This document shows positions 35,037-49,400 of a DNA stretch of 64,000 nt, one piece after another. The notes beneath the pieces were generated by a model. That model saw nothing but the letters and a program-made list of their open reading frames with translations, did no database searches and had not been told where the DNA came from. This stretch comes from Hofstenia miamia (taxonomy: Eukaryota; Xenacoelomorpha; Acoela; Hofsteniidae). The translations under genes were made by a program, and so were the position numbers. The stretch lies in the NCBI GenBank assembly GCA_900660155.1, contig CABFPE010000032.1:1280652-1344651 (forward strand), read 5' to 3'. Numbering within the stretch: the first letter of the stretch is position 1; each line of letters opens with the position of its first letter.

Positions 35037-35650
35037 TTAAGAGAATTATTAAATAGTTATTTAAAGAATAGATACAAGTATGTGAAATTCAAAGAGGAAA
35101 TATCAAATTCATTAGATCTAAGCCATACAATACCGCAATTATCAGTACTGAGCCCATTACATTTTAAGTTAAAAATCAACATTAGAAAATATTAAGATAA
35201 GTAGTAACGCCATTCAAGAATTACCAAATTTGGAAATAATAATTGAGAATACATTGAATTTTAAAGAAGTGATAAACAATATCATAAAGAAAATGGCGTG
35301 TGGTATAAGATCAATTCACAAAATTGGAAAGTTTATATCAATAGAAGGAAGGGTAACACTTTTTCGATCAATTGTTCTATTCCATTTCTTGTACTCATCT
35401 TGTTTATTAGTAATAAAAACCAAGAAATATAATGTGTAAAACCATCTAAAAATCATTCAAAACATTAAATATTATATTTTGGCAAAGAAAATCTAATATT
35501 TCTAGACACTTAAGTCAACAAAGTATAATAGAATGGATTCTTAAATTATTCAATATCGTTATTGAACAAACTAAAAATATTATGCATTATTTAAGAAGTT
35601 GAAGAACATGAATGTAGGAAATAATATCAATTATATGTATCAATTTATAT
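35037..35650 (+). mobile_element. LINE relic (RT to post-RT)
   Basis: Plus strand: a HTIPQLSVLSPLHF segment corresponds to the GVPQGSVLGPLLF motif, the YADD region has been lost, and 35230-35439 carries the post-RT block MACGIRSIHKIGKF and SIVLFHFLYSSCLL. A similar block occurs in the LINEs at 59-62 kb and 63 kb, so it is the same broad family. Inactive. Confidence 0.65.
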
Positions 35651-36926
35651 GTAGTTTTCATAAATATAAACAAGAAACAAAATTATTGTGATAACAAAAC
35701 TCATATGAGAAAGATTTTGCATCATTTACATTCTTAATCATGTTTGTAAACTCAATACAGTGAAAATTTAAATACATGTTGTTGTTGTTTTTGTTTGAAA
35801 TGCTGCCTTTGCCACCAAATTTATAGAGAAAAGAATTCTACAACCCCAATGTTCATCAATCACAAAACTGGTGTTCTCAGTATGAATCCTAGCTTCACAA
35901 CATAATGCAGAGGGTGCTTTATATTGCTGTTCGCTCCTGTTCTAAATATTAGTGGTGCTGTTTTGAGTGACTATACATTTTTTGTGTTTTATTGCACCTA
36001 CAATTATTAAATATGATTTTATTAAATTCCTTGTAAGTTTTTACTTCAATGATCAATTATAAGCCACAGTAGCTATAGTGTATGTAGGATAATAAATATT
36101 TCTATTTAGGAGAATATATTCTTCATAAAACAGGGTTTTTAAAATGATTTGTTGATCTACACGGTTAATAATATGATGTCAACAAAACGTTGTCCGACAA
36201 CTTGTGTTGTTTTATACGTAAGCATTAGGCTTAAGTATATACAGTTGTGTAATACAAGGACAATTTATGAAGGAAATTATGAAATTAGCTAAATTGATAA
36301 ATAGATCTAACGATTATTATAATGCCTGATAAGCAGGGTGTGATTTTGTGTTGTGCACACACACAACACAACATGTTACGTTGAGTTGTGTGGAATTTGT
36401 GGTTTGTTGTGTACACAACAGAACATGTTATGTGGAACATAAAATTAAAACCTTTCCTTTCATGAAAAATCAATCTGATCCATATATTATATTAATTATT
36501 CTCAAACTTATTAACAAACTCCGATATTTATACAATGTAAAATCCCATCATTAGATAAGTTATTAATATGATTTTTAACTTACAATACTCTTGAAAAATA
36601 CGCTTAAAATTAATTTTCTAAATTTGTTGTACACTTGGTTGAATTAACTTAAAAGCTTGGACATAGGGTCTGAATTTGATTACAATTTTTAGAATTGTAT
36701 GACTACTTAGAATTAGCAGTTCCATAATTTTAAAAAGTTAATACACACATTTTTTACAATCTGTAGTTTTTATAAATCCTATAATTCACGAATTAATAAA
36801 GATAATTATGTAAAATCTGAAAACAATCTATAAAGCCGTGGCAGGTTGAGAACCATTCAGCTGCTTCTTTGCATGAAGTCAACTTTGACATTGTGCACAG
36901 CACCCTTAGTGAAAATTGATGAGCTC
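35651..36926. other. AT-rich non-coding stretch
   Basis: No gene. 36345-36440 contains two related segments with ACAACACAACATGTTA and ACACAACAGAACATGTTA and the palindrome TTGTGTACACAA. Confidence 0.4.
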
Positions 36927-37240
36927 GGCTTGTTTAAAATTTGAGTAAGCTCGGCTCGCGACATAAAATCTGTTATGAGGCTCACTTCAGCACGATATTT
37001 TTTTAAAAACATTGTGCTCTCAGAAAATTTTACATAGCTCTTCCCATTATTTGATAATAATTTCTAATATGAGATTGTAAGAAAGGCTCATATTGAAGAA
37101 AAAATAAGAAAAATTCCTCATAATCAAATTGACAAGCAATACTATAAATTTGTTTTGCTTAAAAAGGCTCGTTTTGGGCTCGTTGTATATCTAATACTCT
37201 GCTCAAGCTCGGCTAGTTGACAGGTTGATCTACAGAAAAC
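36927..37240. repeat. partial copy of the GCTCGGCTCG MITE family
   Basis: From GAGCTCGGCTTG to AAGCTCGGCTAGTTGACAGG this matches, with divergence, the element at 46444-46998 (shared: GTAAGCTCGGCTCG, GCTCTTCCCATTATTT, AAGGCTCGTTTTGGGCTCGT). The left end is not recognisable. Confidence 0.7.
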
Positions 37241-38736
37241 AAAATAGCTTAGGTCAGTTGCTCCTCCCATGAGGTGTTAGATCACCCTATCTGCAAAGCA
37301 CTAGGTATCGACAGAACTTGAAAGATTTTAAAAAATAGGACATTTCTTGAAAAATAATGAAGATTTTTGCGTTCGTCACACACAGAGTAATTTTTTGCGC
37401 ATATTCAGGGTTAATATACAATCACAAAAACAGTTTTAGTTGTGAGCTTAGGCGGGCCTGTATATAGCAAATTAAGACTAGATGAAATGTTTGGACTATA
37501 TTTTCAGGCAAATATGCGTGCTTGTATATAAAAAGGAGACTTAGCATTGAACTACTAATGGACAACGGACTTGAGCTGGTTAGATCTCATTATTTGTCAA
37601 CCCTGAAAACATAGGCCCAATTATATCTCTCAGTTTTAGAATAGTGTAAGCTCCTCAAATGTGCTAGTTGCGTTTTGAGAAATGTTATAATATAAATGGA
37701 AATTGTTGTGGTCGATGAGGAAGATGATTTCTATTCAAATCTTTGCGAATTGTCTTCATTCAAATTTACTTGATAAAATATTATCCATATATGTTTTTCA
37801 CAAATTCGCAAATCATAGTTTTTCTGAAGGATAGCAAATTGCTTCATATCTTATCAATTTAAACAATATCATCGAAAATACTAGCTTCATAGAAACATTC
37901 GAAATAATACAAACATATATTCATTGTTTTTGTCAATTTCATGAGGCTCACTTCAGCACGATATTTTTTTAAAAACATTGTGCTCTCAGAAAATTTTACA
38001 TAGCTCTTCCCATTATTTGATAATAATTTCTAATATGAGATTGTAAGAAAGGCTCATATTGAAGAAAAAATAAGAAAAATTCCTCATAATCAAATTGACA
38101 AGCAATACTATAAATTTGTTTTGCTTAAAAAGGCTCGTTTTGGGCTCGTTGTATATCTAATACTCTGCTCAAGCTCGGCTAGTTGACAGGTTGATCTACA
38201 GAAAACAAAATAGCTTAGGTCACAAAAACAGTTTTAGTTGTGAGCTTAGGCGGGCCTGTATATAGCAAATTAAGACTAGATGAAATGTTTGGACTATATT
38301 TTCAGGCAAATATGCGTGCTTGTATATAAAAAGGAGACTTAGCATTGAACTACTAATGGACAACGGACTTGAGCTGGTTAGATCTCATTATTTGTCAACC
38401 CTGAAAACATAGGCCCAATTATATCTCTCAGTTTTAGAATAGTGTAAGCTCCTCAAATGTGCTAGTTGCGTTTTGAGAAATGTTATAATATAAATGGAAA
38501 TTGTTGTGGTCGATGAGGAAGATGATTTCTATTCAAATCTTTGCGAATTGTCTTCATTCAAATTTACTTGATAAAATATTATCCATATATGTTTTTCACA
38601 AATTCGCAAATCATAGTTTTTCTGAAGGATAGCAAATTGCTTCATATCTTATCAATTTAAACAATATCATCGAAAATACTAGCTTCATAGAAACATTCGA
38701 AATAATACAAACATATATTCATTGTTTTTGTCAATT
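36975..38736. repeat. near-identical tandem duplication, 964 + 796 bp
   Basis: Copy 1 is 36975-37938 and copy 2 is 37941-38736, joined by TC. By eye they are identical except that copy 2 lacks 168 bp (37257-37424 of copy 1), with the trinucleotide TCA at both deletion borders. No gene is inside; part of the unit is the GCTCGGCTCG repeat. Confidence 0.9.
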
Positions 38737-39008
38737 AAATGTATTACTGAATTACGCATTTTTAAATTTTATGAAAATACTTTCATATTCCTTTTCTTTC
38801 TTAATATTGGTACTGGACAATTTTAGAAAGAAAGTTACTTCAGTGGATATAAGATTTTTGTATTCTTGAACTTCAGGTATATTAGGTATATCATGTACAT
38901 TATTCTACTAAAAAATCTGGAATAAAAAATGACAATGAATTTAGTAAAATTTAAATCTTTTTTATATTGCTATCCTACGAATACAAATCATGTACCTTAC
39001 CTTATAAT
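38737..39008. other. AT-rich spacer
   Basis: Nothing recognised; it ends with the left CTTATAAT target duplication of the next element. Confidence 0.4.
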
Positions 39009-40021
39009 TAGGGCGATTTTTTTGACATAAAAAACTTAATATTTTTACCCAAAAATTTTGAAATTTTTTACTTATAAACGTAATTTTTTACTTAAAAAAT
39101 TGACCTAAAGATTTTTTAGTTTAGCAAAATTCGTATATTTTATACCTAACATAATCAACGAGGTAGTAACAAGCACCAATACAGAACTGCCCATTATTTT
39201 ATTGTCTTAAACATGTTTTTTACATTGAGAAGAACCTTTCCATGGAAGCAGGAGAACACTTGCTATTTCCAGCAATGCATATTCTGTAAGATTTAATGAA
39301 CCGATTATTCAATAAGTCATGTAATATATAGTTTTCAATTTTCAGCAAAGCATCCAAAATTAAGTTTGATTCAAACTCAAAGAATTTTACAAGTTCAATT
39401 AAATTCATAATACTTTGTGGTTTGCACTGACTTTTGCATTATTGCCCAATTGAGAGCAGTTTTTGCTCTCTCAACAATGACACCCTTAGTAATGTCATTT
39501 TTATAAACATTGGCAAAATATTAAAACAGTAATTAAATGTTTGCTCTAACTTATCTATATTTTAGTAGTTAACAATTCTGCAGTGATATTTCCCATGTTT
39601 TTGTAACCAAGAAATTCATATTTTTAAAAGCTAAATGAATTGGAAATGAGGTTATAGATTTATAAGTAGAGGGTTCCTCCCCTCTAAGCTTTTGTTTACA
39701 ATTTAAATATAAAATGCATAAATTTTCGCAGACACTCTGCTATTAAAAATGTTAAGTTTTGTACTACATGGTTTTAAAGAGCTTTTTATGAAAATCATTT
39801 TATATTTTTTCTCTTAGAAAAATTTGACCTAAAAATTTGACCTCGAAGAAAATTTCAAAATTTTCTTACCTAATTCCAAATGCTGTAAAATTTTGACTTT
39901 ATTTTGACCTTACAATTTTAAAAATATGTATGCATATACATTAAAGCAATTAAATGTCCAACTATTTAAACAAAATTGACCTTTATTTCAATTTTGACTT
40001 TTTTGACTTCTGTTCGCCCTA
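39009..40021 (-). mobile_element. hAT element with perfect 8-bp target duplications
   Basis: 1013 bp. The ends are TAGGGCGATTTTTTTGACAT and the inverse of TTTTTTGACTTCTGTTCGCCCTA's last bases (CGCCCTA), flanked by CTTATAAT on both sides (39001-39008 and 40022-40029), a perfect 8-bp duplication. TAGGG-type ends are known in the Ac branch of hAT. The interior keeps a minus-strand remnant (39408-39220) ending CSPASMERFFSM, which resembles the hAT dimerisation-domain motif 'S-A-S-ERxFS'. Most of the transposase is gone, so it is a deletion derivative. The subterminal regions are rich in TTTGACCT/TTTGAC repeats, possible transposase sites. Confidence 0.85.
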
Positions 40022-40420
40022 CTTATAATATCAGACTTATATATTAATTGCCATTATGCATATATAAATGTTTAATATTTATATATTGTGTAGTTCTTTA
40101 CTCTGTTGTTTATTGTGTTGTGTTGGTTGTTGATTGCAAATATTCACACAACTTCAAGTCTGTTGATAAGGGTTAGGAGATGTAAGATTTTAAAATATAA
40201 ACTATTCTAATAAGATAGATTTACAGGAAATAGCTTCTTATATTCTCATTTCTATGCGATTCAAACAACATTTTATCAGGGAAAATGATTTAGCTTGTTC
40301 CTTAACGGTCATCAATTTTATTATTTAATAGTGCTGTTCATAGCTGAGTGAAAACATTTCGTCATTAACAAATATTTTGAGTAAATAAATTGAGTTAGTA
40401 ATCTAAAGAAATTGGGAAGC

Positions 40421-43400
40421 ATGCGTGACGTTTTAGGCTACATAATCGGCGTGATGCTGTTTGCTACAGAGGGATTGAATGTCTCAATGATGGCTCCATT
40501 CTTTCCACTGATGGCTGAAGAAAAACTCATATCAGAGACAGTAATAGGTAATTTTTGCTTAGTAGTTGCTCATATTATTGGCAACTATACCCATTGTGAC
40601 TTACAAATACCGTAATCGAATGGATATGTACTACACATTAAGTCTAGCTATCAATTGTTTACCATTCCCACACAATATATGTCATTTGTTTACAAAATTT
40701 CTAAAGGAAACAAACATACAAAGCATGCAAAAATCATTTGATAGAGTCAATATATAATATTGTCATTGCATAAATTCTCATAAAAGTAGCTGTTAAATTT
40801 CAAATAAATTTCGTTGATTTAAAAACTAACTTAAGGAGTGCCATATGACATAAGAAATTTGAGGTCAGAATTTATCAATAATCAAAACGTATGTAAAAAT
40901 TAGCATTCAAAAATATTATATGTATTAAAGCAAAATGAAAATATTTTAGTTTAAAAATATTATGGGGCCTTCAAGACCCCAAAAGCTCTATATAGAATAT
41001 TAACGTGTTAAATCTATAGAATAAGCCACAAAAATACTTTTTGACATTCAAAACATGGCAAATGAAAGCATAATAATTCACTCCAAACACCAGCATTAAA
41101 AGTATACAGATTAGAAGTTACTCTAATTTTAACCTCCTCTGGGATCTCAAAGACTCCAAAAAGAGCTTGAGGGTTAAATAGGCTTATCATTTGAATTAAC
41201 CTGGCAAAACAAGATTGTTGAAGTGATTTTGAATTTTTAAGCAAATGAACTATTCTTAGATTCTGCAACCGATTCTAGATGCAGAATTTGCTACATGGCA
41301 CAAAAGTTTTGTGCAAGCCGATGAGCTTCAAAATTCCAAGTTTTTAAAACTTAGTACTAAATTTAACGCTAAGAGACGAAAAAATCGTGTTAATTTGAAT
41401 AATTTCATTAGTATATAAAAGCTATGGAGCAGAAGTATCGATCAGTGTTGTCAATTCGTTTGAAGTTCTAAGTTCAAGTGCATCCAAACCCAAGTATATA
41501 TGAACTTTTTAAGCCCAGGCCTTTTCCATTTTAACAGTTGTGCTACTTTTAAGTTTTTTAGAAATTTTTCAAACTATATTTCATCAATCTCAGAGAATTT
41601 TTAAATAGTACTGGAATGTTTCTGAAATATATTCGAATATTCATTTGAAAAATTGCTTTTTAGATGGCATACTTATGCTAAAAAAATTTTTTTTTCTGAC
41701 AGAATCTGCAGTTAAAATCTCTAAAAAAATGCTGCAAAACTTTGTGCTGACAACAGAAATTCAACCAAAATCTATTTCGAAGATACTAGGAAAAGAATTT
41801 CACAAATGCGTATCTCAAATTTCGATTATGTTTTGTATGCTGTTGAGCATATTGACAACTATTCTAATTTCAAAAATATTCAAATTGTTTTTGCAACACT
41901 AGTTTTTTGTATACACGACAACTGTGCATAAAACAAAAATCCTTAAAAAATTTCGGAACTTCAATATAAAACGCCAATTTTGGAAGGCATTGCGGACAAG
42001 GTATTGTTTATTCATTGAATTTTCTTATTGTACAGAACTTTTCTAATGCTAACTTAATATTCACCGATTTAGCTGCTTTTTACAACGTAATTTGGAATAG
42101 TAAAATCCCATCGCTAGCAACTTAATGGTACAATTACGTGAGCCTTTCGCCTTCAAAGGAAATGTAAACCGAAAAATGATAAAAATACCGATTTTTCCTG
42201 AAATCCAATTTCATAGAAAATTACAAAATTTTTAAATGAATTGCTTAATGTTCATCAAGATGAAAATCTTTTAATCACAAGCTGTACCATTTAACCTGAA
42301 AAGGGCAACTGTAGACGTCTAAATTTTATACTTGTAATTTATATAAAACCATTTTATGAAATTTTCTAGATTTGCATTTATTCATAACTTACATGGGCGT
42401 GAGGGGAGAGTGCACCTTTTTAGAAAAATTAGTTTAGGTACATGCTAAGCCTTGACCATTTAAATTCGTACTATTTACATTCCTGCATCCAATATAGTGC
42501 GACATTCTTGAGTACAAAGTAGCAAATATGAGATGAACCCATAGACAATTAAATAATATTATAATATTAAATAAATTTAGGAATTGTCCTAGCGGGGTTC
42601 GATACAGCAGCATTTCTTACATCACTTATCTTAATTTTCTACATGAGAGAGAAAGATTTATGGTTTTTTTTCTGCGTTGGACCATTCATTTCCGGAATTG
42701 CAATGATATTGTTTGGAGTGCTAGAATGGGCTCCAAAAGGATATACATTCGCTCTTTGCAGTTTAGGATGCAGAGCAGTTTCTGGAATTGGTGCTTGTTT
42801 TGGATGGGCTTCAATTTATGGAATCGTAGTCCCAATAAAACCTGAGTGGTCCATGCAACTTGGAACTTTGCTTTCAGGAGGATATGGGGTAAATATTAAC
42901 ACTATATTATTTGATTATATAACAAATTTGTCATAATACGACAAAAATGAATGTAAAGAAACAAATTTTTACTAATTCTGTTGATCAAACTCAAAACCGA
43001 ATAGGGATATGAAGAATATTTTTGTAAAGTTTCGTTTTAGTATCCAATGTATGATAGGGGGGGGGGATTATTGACATCAAAATATTACATGTGTAAATTA
43101 ACAGGACCTTTCAAACATATTTATGTATGAAAAATATATTCTCGTATATAGAAGCATTTATTATAAAATATACACTGTCTACTTTATAATTGATCTTTGA
43201 AATGAAAACATACAGGGAAATTAAAAAATCTTATTTATATTCGTAATAATATACAGAAAAAATATAGTCATTCAAAAAAACAGCTCTAGTATTCAAGTAA
43301 AGAGCGTAAGACTATATAGACCACCCTGTGTATTATTTTGATTTACAAACAATATTGCGAAGCAAGGATTCATGCTGAGAACACTGATCAAAAATTGGGT

Positions 43401-46400
43401 GAGCTATTTTACCACTGACATAACAACATCAAACACTTCTATGTGACTGATGCATACTAGATGACATTGGGATTCTTTTATTCCTCATAATATTATATGT
43501 ATTATTACAAGCCACATGGAGAGAACATAACAGAAATAAAGAGTACACATATTATTTTCTTCCAGTTGGAAGATTTCAACAAATTTTCTAATATAGGTAT
43601 GAATAAAATAATTATATTTATGCTTCCATAAAATCACTATTATTGACATCGCTGTTAAGTTAAAAATAAGCATGATGTCAACAAAATATTGACAGACGTC
43701 CTGATGAGGGTTAACATAATATACATTTTTTATTAATAACTGAAGGGAAGATTTAAACATTATTTCATAATTGAAACAATATATTTCAGTAATGCTATGC
43801 AACCTGAATATTACAATACAATGCTTAAATTTTAAATTTATCAATACTTGGTGTAATAATAAACACCTATTGAGCCCCTTAGCACCACTATTAGAAGGGC
43901 TCCAGCCCTCTTAGCCTCCTCTATTTCTCCCTGTCTGGCTTACTTTTATCGAAATTGCAAATATAATTGAAATCTATCGATTTTAAATAAATCAGATTTA
44001 TACAAACATTTCTTTCACCTGAATGGCGTAATGTTAAGAACTCATCTGGATGAGGGTTAAAAAATTTGTAAGCGTATTATTTCTATTTATGCCATGAGAT
44101 TAGGGGGGGATCAAAATTTCATAAGTTATTAATATTGAAGAGACCTTACAGCATTCTTTGCGAAAAATCGCTATTATAAAATACTTTTTATGAGTTTTTT
44201 GCACAATTGATTTCTTCAGCTCAAGAATTTTAGGCATAAAGTGTGAATTTGAAATTGATAAATAAGTAAACTTTGCATTATTTTTTGGTTGTAACTATTT
44301 TTCATAGTTAAAAAAAGCTAAAGATATTTTCAATAGCACAGTTTCAGTAAACATTTGGTTGTCTCACATTTTGAACAACGTAATTAGCATTTCTTTTTTA
44401 TAAAAAAATGAAAACTCACTTGGGTGGAAAAAAATGATATTTTATTTTTAAATTTGATAATTGTTTTTATTTACTTGTACCTGATGATTTTCTTTTTACA
44501 GATAATATTATTTCTAAGCAAAACTGACGTAACCACACACATCAAATCTTAGCGATTAGGAAAATGCTAAATTCTTGGAAAATATTACGAATGTAAAAAT
44601 ATAACAAATTTATTCATCAGCCTTACTTACATATATTTTTTAATCATATTTTAAATTTTCAAACTTCTTTCTTACAATATATTCTCTAATTCCTAGCTTA
44701 ATAAGAAATTTAACTATAGAAAGTAAAGCCATTGAGATGGCCTTAAGCATTTTTGTTGTAAGTATTCAACAGCTCATAGTTGCGATCGGGTTGAAATTTT
44801 TTAATTTGATTACAAAACTATGTGACGGCACTTTAGAATTCCGCGTGATCAGAAGAAATTTTTGAACTTGGAGTGTGACAGATTCTTCAAAACCCTGGGA
44901 GATCAAAAATTTAAAATGCTGCATGCAATACTAGTTTGTCTACGTGTTACAAATTTTGAAACTCAGCAATGTGCATAATTGCATTTCTTAGAACTGGAAC
45001 ATATTAGAAAGTGGTCTCATCACAAAAATTCAAACCTACTCAACCCACAGAAAATGAATCAATTAATTGATAGTTTTTTTTCAAACTTCGAAGTTAAGAA
45101 CTGCTTGATCGCCAACGATATACCATCTTGCTCCCACTCAGAATACAAGATGCAAGATGCCCCGGGAATTTCATTATGATAAAACATTAGATCTCCTATT
45201 ATATTAGAAGAATTCAACTTCCAAAGAAATTAGATAAGAAGCAAGATCTTATTTAACCATACAAGTTTCAGATACAGCTCCTGAACTAGCTTCTAGTTCA
45301 AATGGAATTACAATTTCGCACACCTACACTTTGCCCATCTGAAAAGTATAATGTGCAGTAAAGATAAAATACAGCAGTTCATATTTTATTTTCACGGCTA
45401 TTCTATTAGGAGATTTGCAGGATTCATTGCTATGTTAGTAAGAGACCTCTGGGAGTGTAATCAATACATTGTGCTGCCACAAGGCTCTTCCTTAAGATTG
45501 ATAGGGTAGAGAGATCCTTCAACAAATATTGTGGCATTCTAACTCAAAAACGTATAAGCATGACAAAAGAGTACTTGTCTAAGCACCTATTAATTGTTAT
45601 CAATAATTTTAAATTCTTCTGAGAAAATCACCGTTTTTCATATTAGAAGGAAAAGGAGAATTCTTAAAGAAAATGGAAAAGTAAAGTATAGTTTATCGGG
45701 CTTTTGCATACAGAATATACTACAACTACTGATAGTATATTGCCATAAAATGGACAAACATCCATTTTCATGCTGTCTAATGTGAGACCACAAATATGAA
45801 TATGATATCATGACAAAATTGCGATGCAGGCTTTATTAAAGGACATAAATAGACATGCAACCAATAGATATAAGAAATTTATTTATCATATGACGCCCAC
45901 TTGAAATACAAACACGTGAATGATACTGTAAATACAAATTTCTCGAATTTTCCAGGCATTATTGTATTCTAATCAAATAAAATGCAAAACGTACTTATTT
46001 ATGGACATCTAATATTATGTTCACATACTTAAAAGTCTATATTGCGTATTACATTCAGAGTACTATTCGACCTATATCAAAAGCATTTTTTAATAAATTG
46101 CGGAATTACTAAGAAAATTGTATTATAAAAACAACTGTAGTATTTTGGAAATTTTTGAAAAAATTATTCCAATGAAAATCCAATTGGAATCCAATGAATA
46201 GTTAATTTTGGTTTTCCAACGTATTCCAATTCAATTATATTCTAAATCCAATGGACAAGCCTGATTTTTGGTCACACTCCATGGTCAAATTTTTTCTCTC
46301 GAACCAGTCTTTTAAAATTTTGCCTCGCTCCTGCTGTTGTTAGTTCCGTATAAATACATGTATTTCTGATCTCGCAGTCATTATTAAATGAACTAAAATT

Positions 46401-49400
46401 GAAAAGCAAACATTAAATCAAATTTGCCTTAGTCCCATCCCATCAGACTTGTTAACGAGCCGAAATTTCTGAGCTCTGCTCGGCTCGTTTTAATTTTGAG
46501 TAAGTTCGGCTCGGCTCGCCAATAAAATTTTTCAATGAGGGTGCTCTCCGAATTGTTTATATGGCTCTTCCCATTATTTAATAAACATTTCTAAAATTAA
46601 ATTATAAGTAAGGCATATTGAATGAAAAAAATGAGAAAAACCTGCATAATCAAATTTAAAAACACTACTATAAATTTGCTGTTCTTAAAAACGGCTCGTT
46701 TTAGGCTCGTTATATATCCAATACTCCCCNAATAAAATCTTTCAATGAGGCTTGTTTCAGCTCGATATTTTTTTAAAATTGTTGTGCTCTCCGAATTGTT
46801 TATATGGCTCTTCCCATTATTTAATAAACATTTCTAAAATTAAATTATAAGTAAGGCATATTGAATGAAAAAAATGAGAAAAACCTGCATAATCAAATTT
46901 AAAAACACTACTATAAATTTGCTGTTCTTAAAAACGGCTCGTTTTAGGCTCGTTATATATCCAATACTCCCCTCAAGCTCGGCTCGTTGACAAGTCTGAG
47001 TGCCATCCCGTGTTTTATTTTTCGATCCCACTCTCGCAGTACTCTAATTGAACAGCTAAATTTTCTTCTTTAAAACATTTGATGGAAGATGCATTTTAAG
47101 CATTTTCTAGCCTTATGAACTTCTTTTTTAGTCAGGGCCGTGAAAACAAACACTGGGCCCCTGGACATTTTATTTATTAAGGGCCCTTTTAACAACTTTT
47201 CAAAAACGGACATTTAAGGTTTTAATAAAAGACTCATAACACTAACAATTTAATAAAATCATAATAAAACAAACGAAATTTGTAAGTTTTCTAATAAAAA
47301 AATTGCTTTCTTGTTTTGGAAATTGCGGAATCTCTTGTTGTCTCAGAGGAGTCTATTTTTTCCAAGATATCGTTTTCAATAGATATTATAGTTAAGCTGT
47401 TTTGCCTGTCTTCTGACATAAAGCTTCTCAGATCATTTTTCACAAACTTAAGCTTACTAAATGAGCGCCCTGTACTACAATTTTTGATCATCATGGACAA
47501 GTATATTCGAAATATTATATCAATATTTGGGAATAACGTATTGGCTTCTTTGTGATGAAGAAATTGGTGAATATTAGAAATACTTGTATTAGTTTTTATT
47601 GATGGATCCTCAGCTATGTATGTTCGAAAATGTTTTACTTCATTTGTAATATCCAATTTACACACACCGTTGTTGTATGTATCTCCAAGTAACGCACATG
47701 GTTGTTCTATTTCTTTTGGTGATAGTGAGGGTAGCTGTTGAAAGAATCCAAATTTATCATTAAGATTATATAATAATAAAGAGTTCCAGGCAATCTAATA
47801 TTGTTAAGAATGTATTGATTCAAAATTTTTCACGAGGACTCAGTTCTGTATTGACATCCTCTGCTGGACCATCAAAAAATGAAATTTTCCTACCACGTCT
47901 AGCAGTCCTTTGTTGAACGAATTGTTTTTCACAATATATTCTCACTTGTGCTTTCTCTTCATAATAATCAAGTTTATAAATTAATACTTATAAATAATTA
48001 TACAACGACTTATATACAGATACAGCATTGGAAAGAGACATTGCTGGGCCTTACAACATTATTGAAGATTGATTCATTCTTAATAGTATGTCATACCAAA
48101 AAATGAAGTAAACAGAAAAACTCTAAATGGCAAAGCTCTTTAGCTTTGTTTGATGCATCTTGTCTTGTTTCAGGTTTTTCAAAGGTGTTTTCTTCTGTCT
48201 CAAAAAAGAAATGAAATAATGCTGTCATAATTGAAAAACAATGCTTTTACGGCATCGGCTATTACATGGCCAACGTGTCTAAGAAAGTGACTGTAAATTA
48301 ATGGATGTTTTTCCTTTCAAAAAATTCCACCATTTTGTTGAGGATTCGAAGAAAACATACACTCGTGGTACAAGAGAGAAAAATTGTGTTGCTTGAGAAC
48401 ATGATTCTGCTTATCTTTGTCCAACCAAATTTAATGAATGGGTTGCACATGGTATATAGAAAGCAAAGTTGTTCTTTTCCAAAATACGAGCCTGAAGAGC
48501 TTGGTAACAACCGGCCATGTTAGCAGCATTGTCTCTTAATACATTGAACACGACATCAGCTAAAGTTTCACCATCATGCGCACCAAGAGGAAGAAACTTA
48601 ATAAAACTTTCTTTTATTTTACCTTCTAAAACAAATGTCAATTGATCAATATGTGAGTTATCAGGTGTAGATTTGAAACGAATGGAATAATATTTGGCAA
48701 CATTGATATCTGTTACAATTTTGTTCTTGACTTGCATTCTCATAAATATAATTAGTTCATAACAAATTGTAAAAGATAAGTAAGAAACATTGCCTCTACT
48801 TTTATTAACATAGTCAGAAATGTGTTGCTTTAGAAATGGATCAAATTCACTAATTAGTTCTAACAAACCTAGAAAGTCACCATTATGGACATCAGCAAAA
48901 TATTTAGTGCTGAACCTCTAAATGGTTTTCCACGTGAAGCCAAATGCTTAATAACTGCAACAATTCTTCCAAAAATCTGAACCCAATATATTATTGCTGT
49001 TTTTCTATTTCATGTATTAAAGTTGAATCTATTTGGTTCATTGCTTTGCTCCAAGATACAAATGTTAACATGCATATTCGGTGTTCATTGCTATTTTCAT
49101 GTTGGTTTAGGGATAAATGCAATCTTTTCCAATCAGAAAACCCACTGCAAGAAAAAGGAGAATCCATTTTACAAAACAACTTACAGCCTAAGCAAAAAAT
49201 TTTACCTGTGGAAGGAGAATACAGTAACCATTCTCATAAAATAGATTCTCTATTTTGAATTACTTTTTCAAAACCACTGTTATTAAAATATCTTGTATTT
49301 GTCTTGCCAGTAGTTGAAGAAGAATTGTCTCTTTTCGATGCAGCATAATCTCCATTTCAATGTCTACAAAGGTTAATGTCATGTGTTAACTAGTAATCCT

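Noticed and set aside
41014-41268. 84-codon minus-strand ORF in transporter intron 1
   Set aside because: Superficially protein-like (IPEEVKIRV) but no recognised family and no splice or conservation evidence.
42590-42606. GGGGTTCGATAC resembling a tRNA B box
   Set aside because: It lies inside the transporter exon 2 coding sequence and no cloverleaf can be drawn around it.
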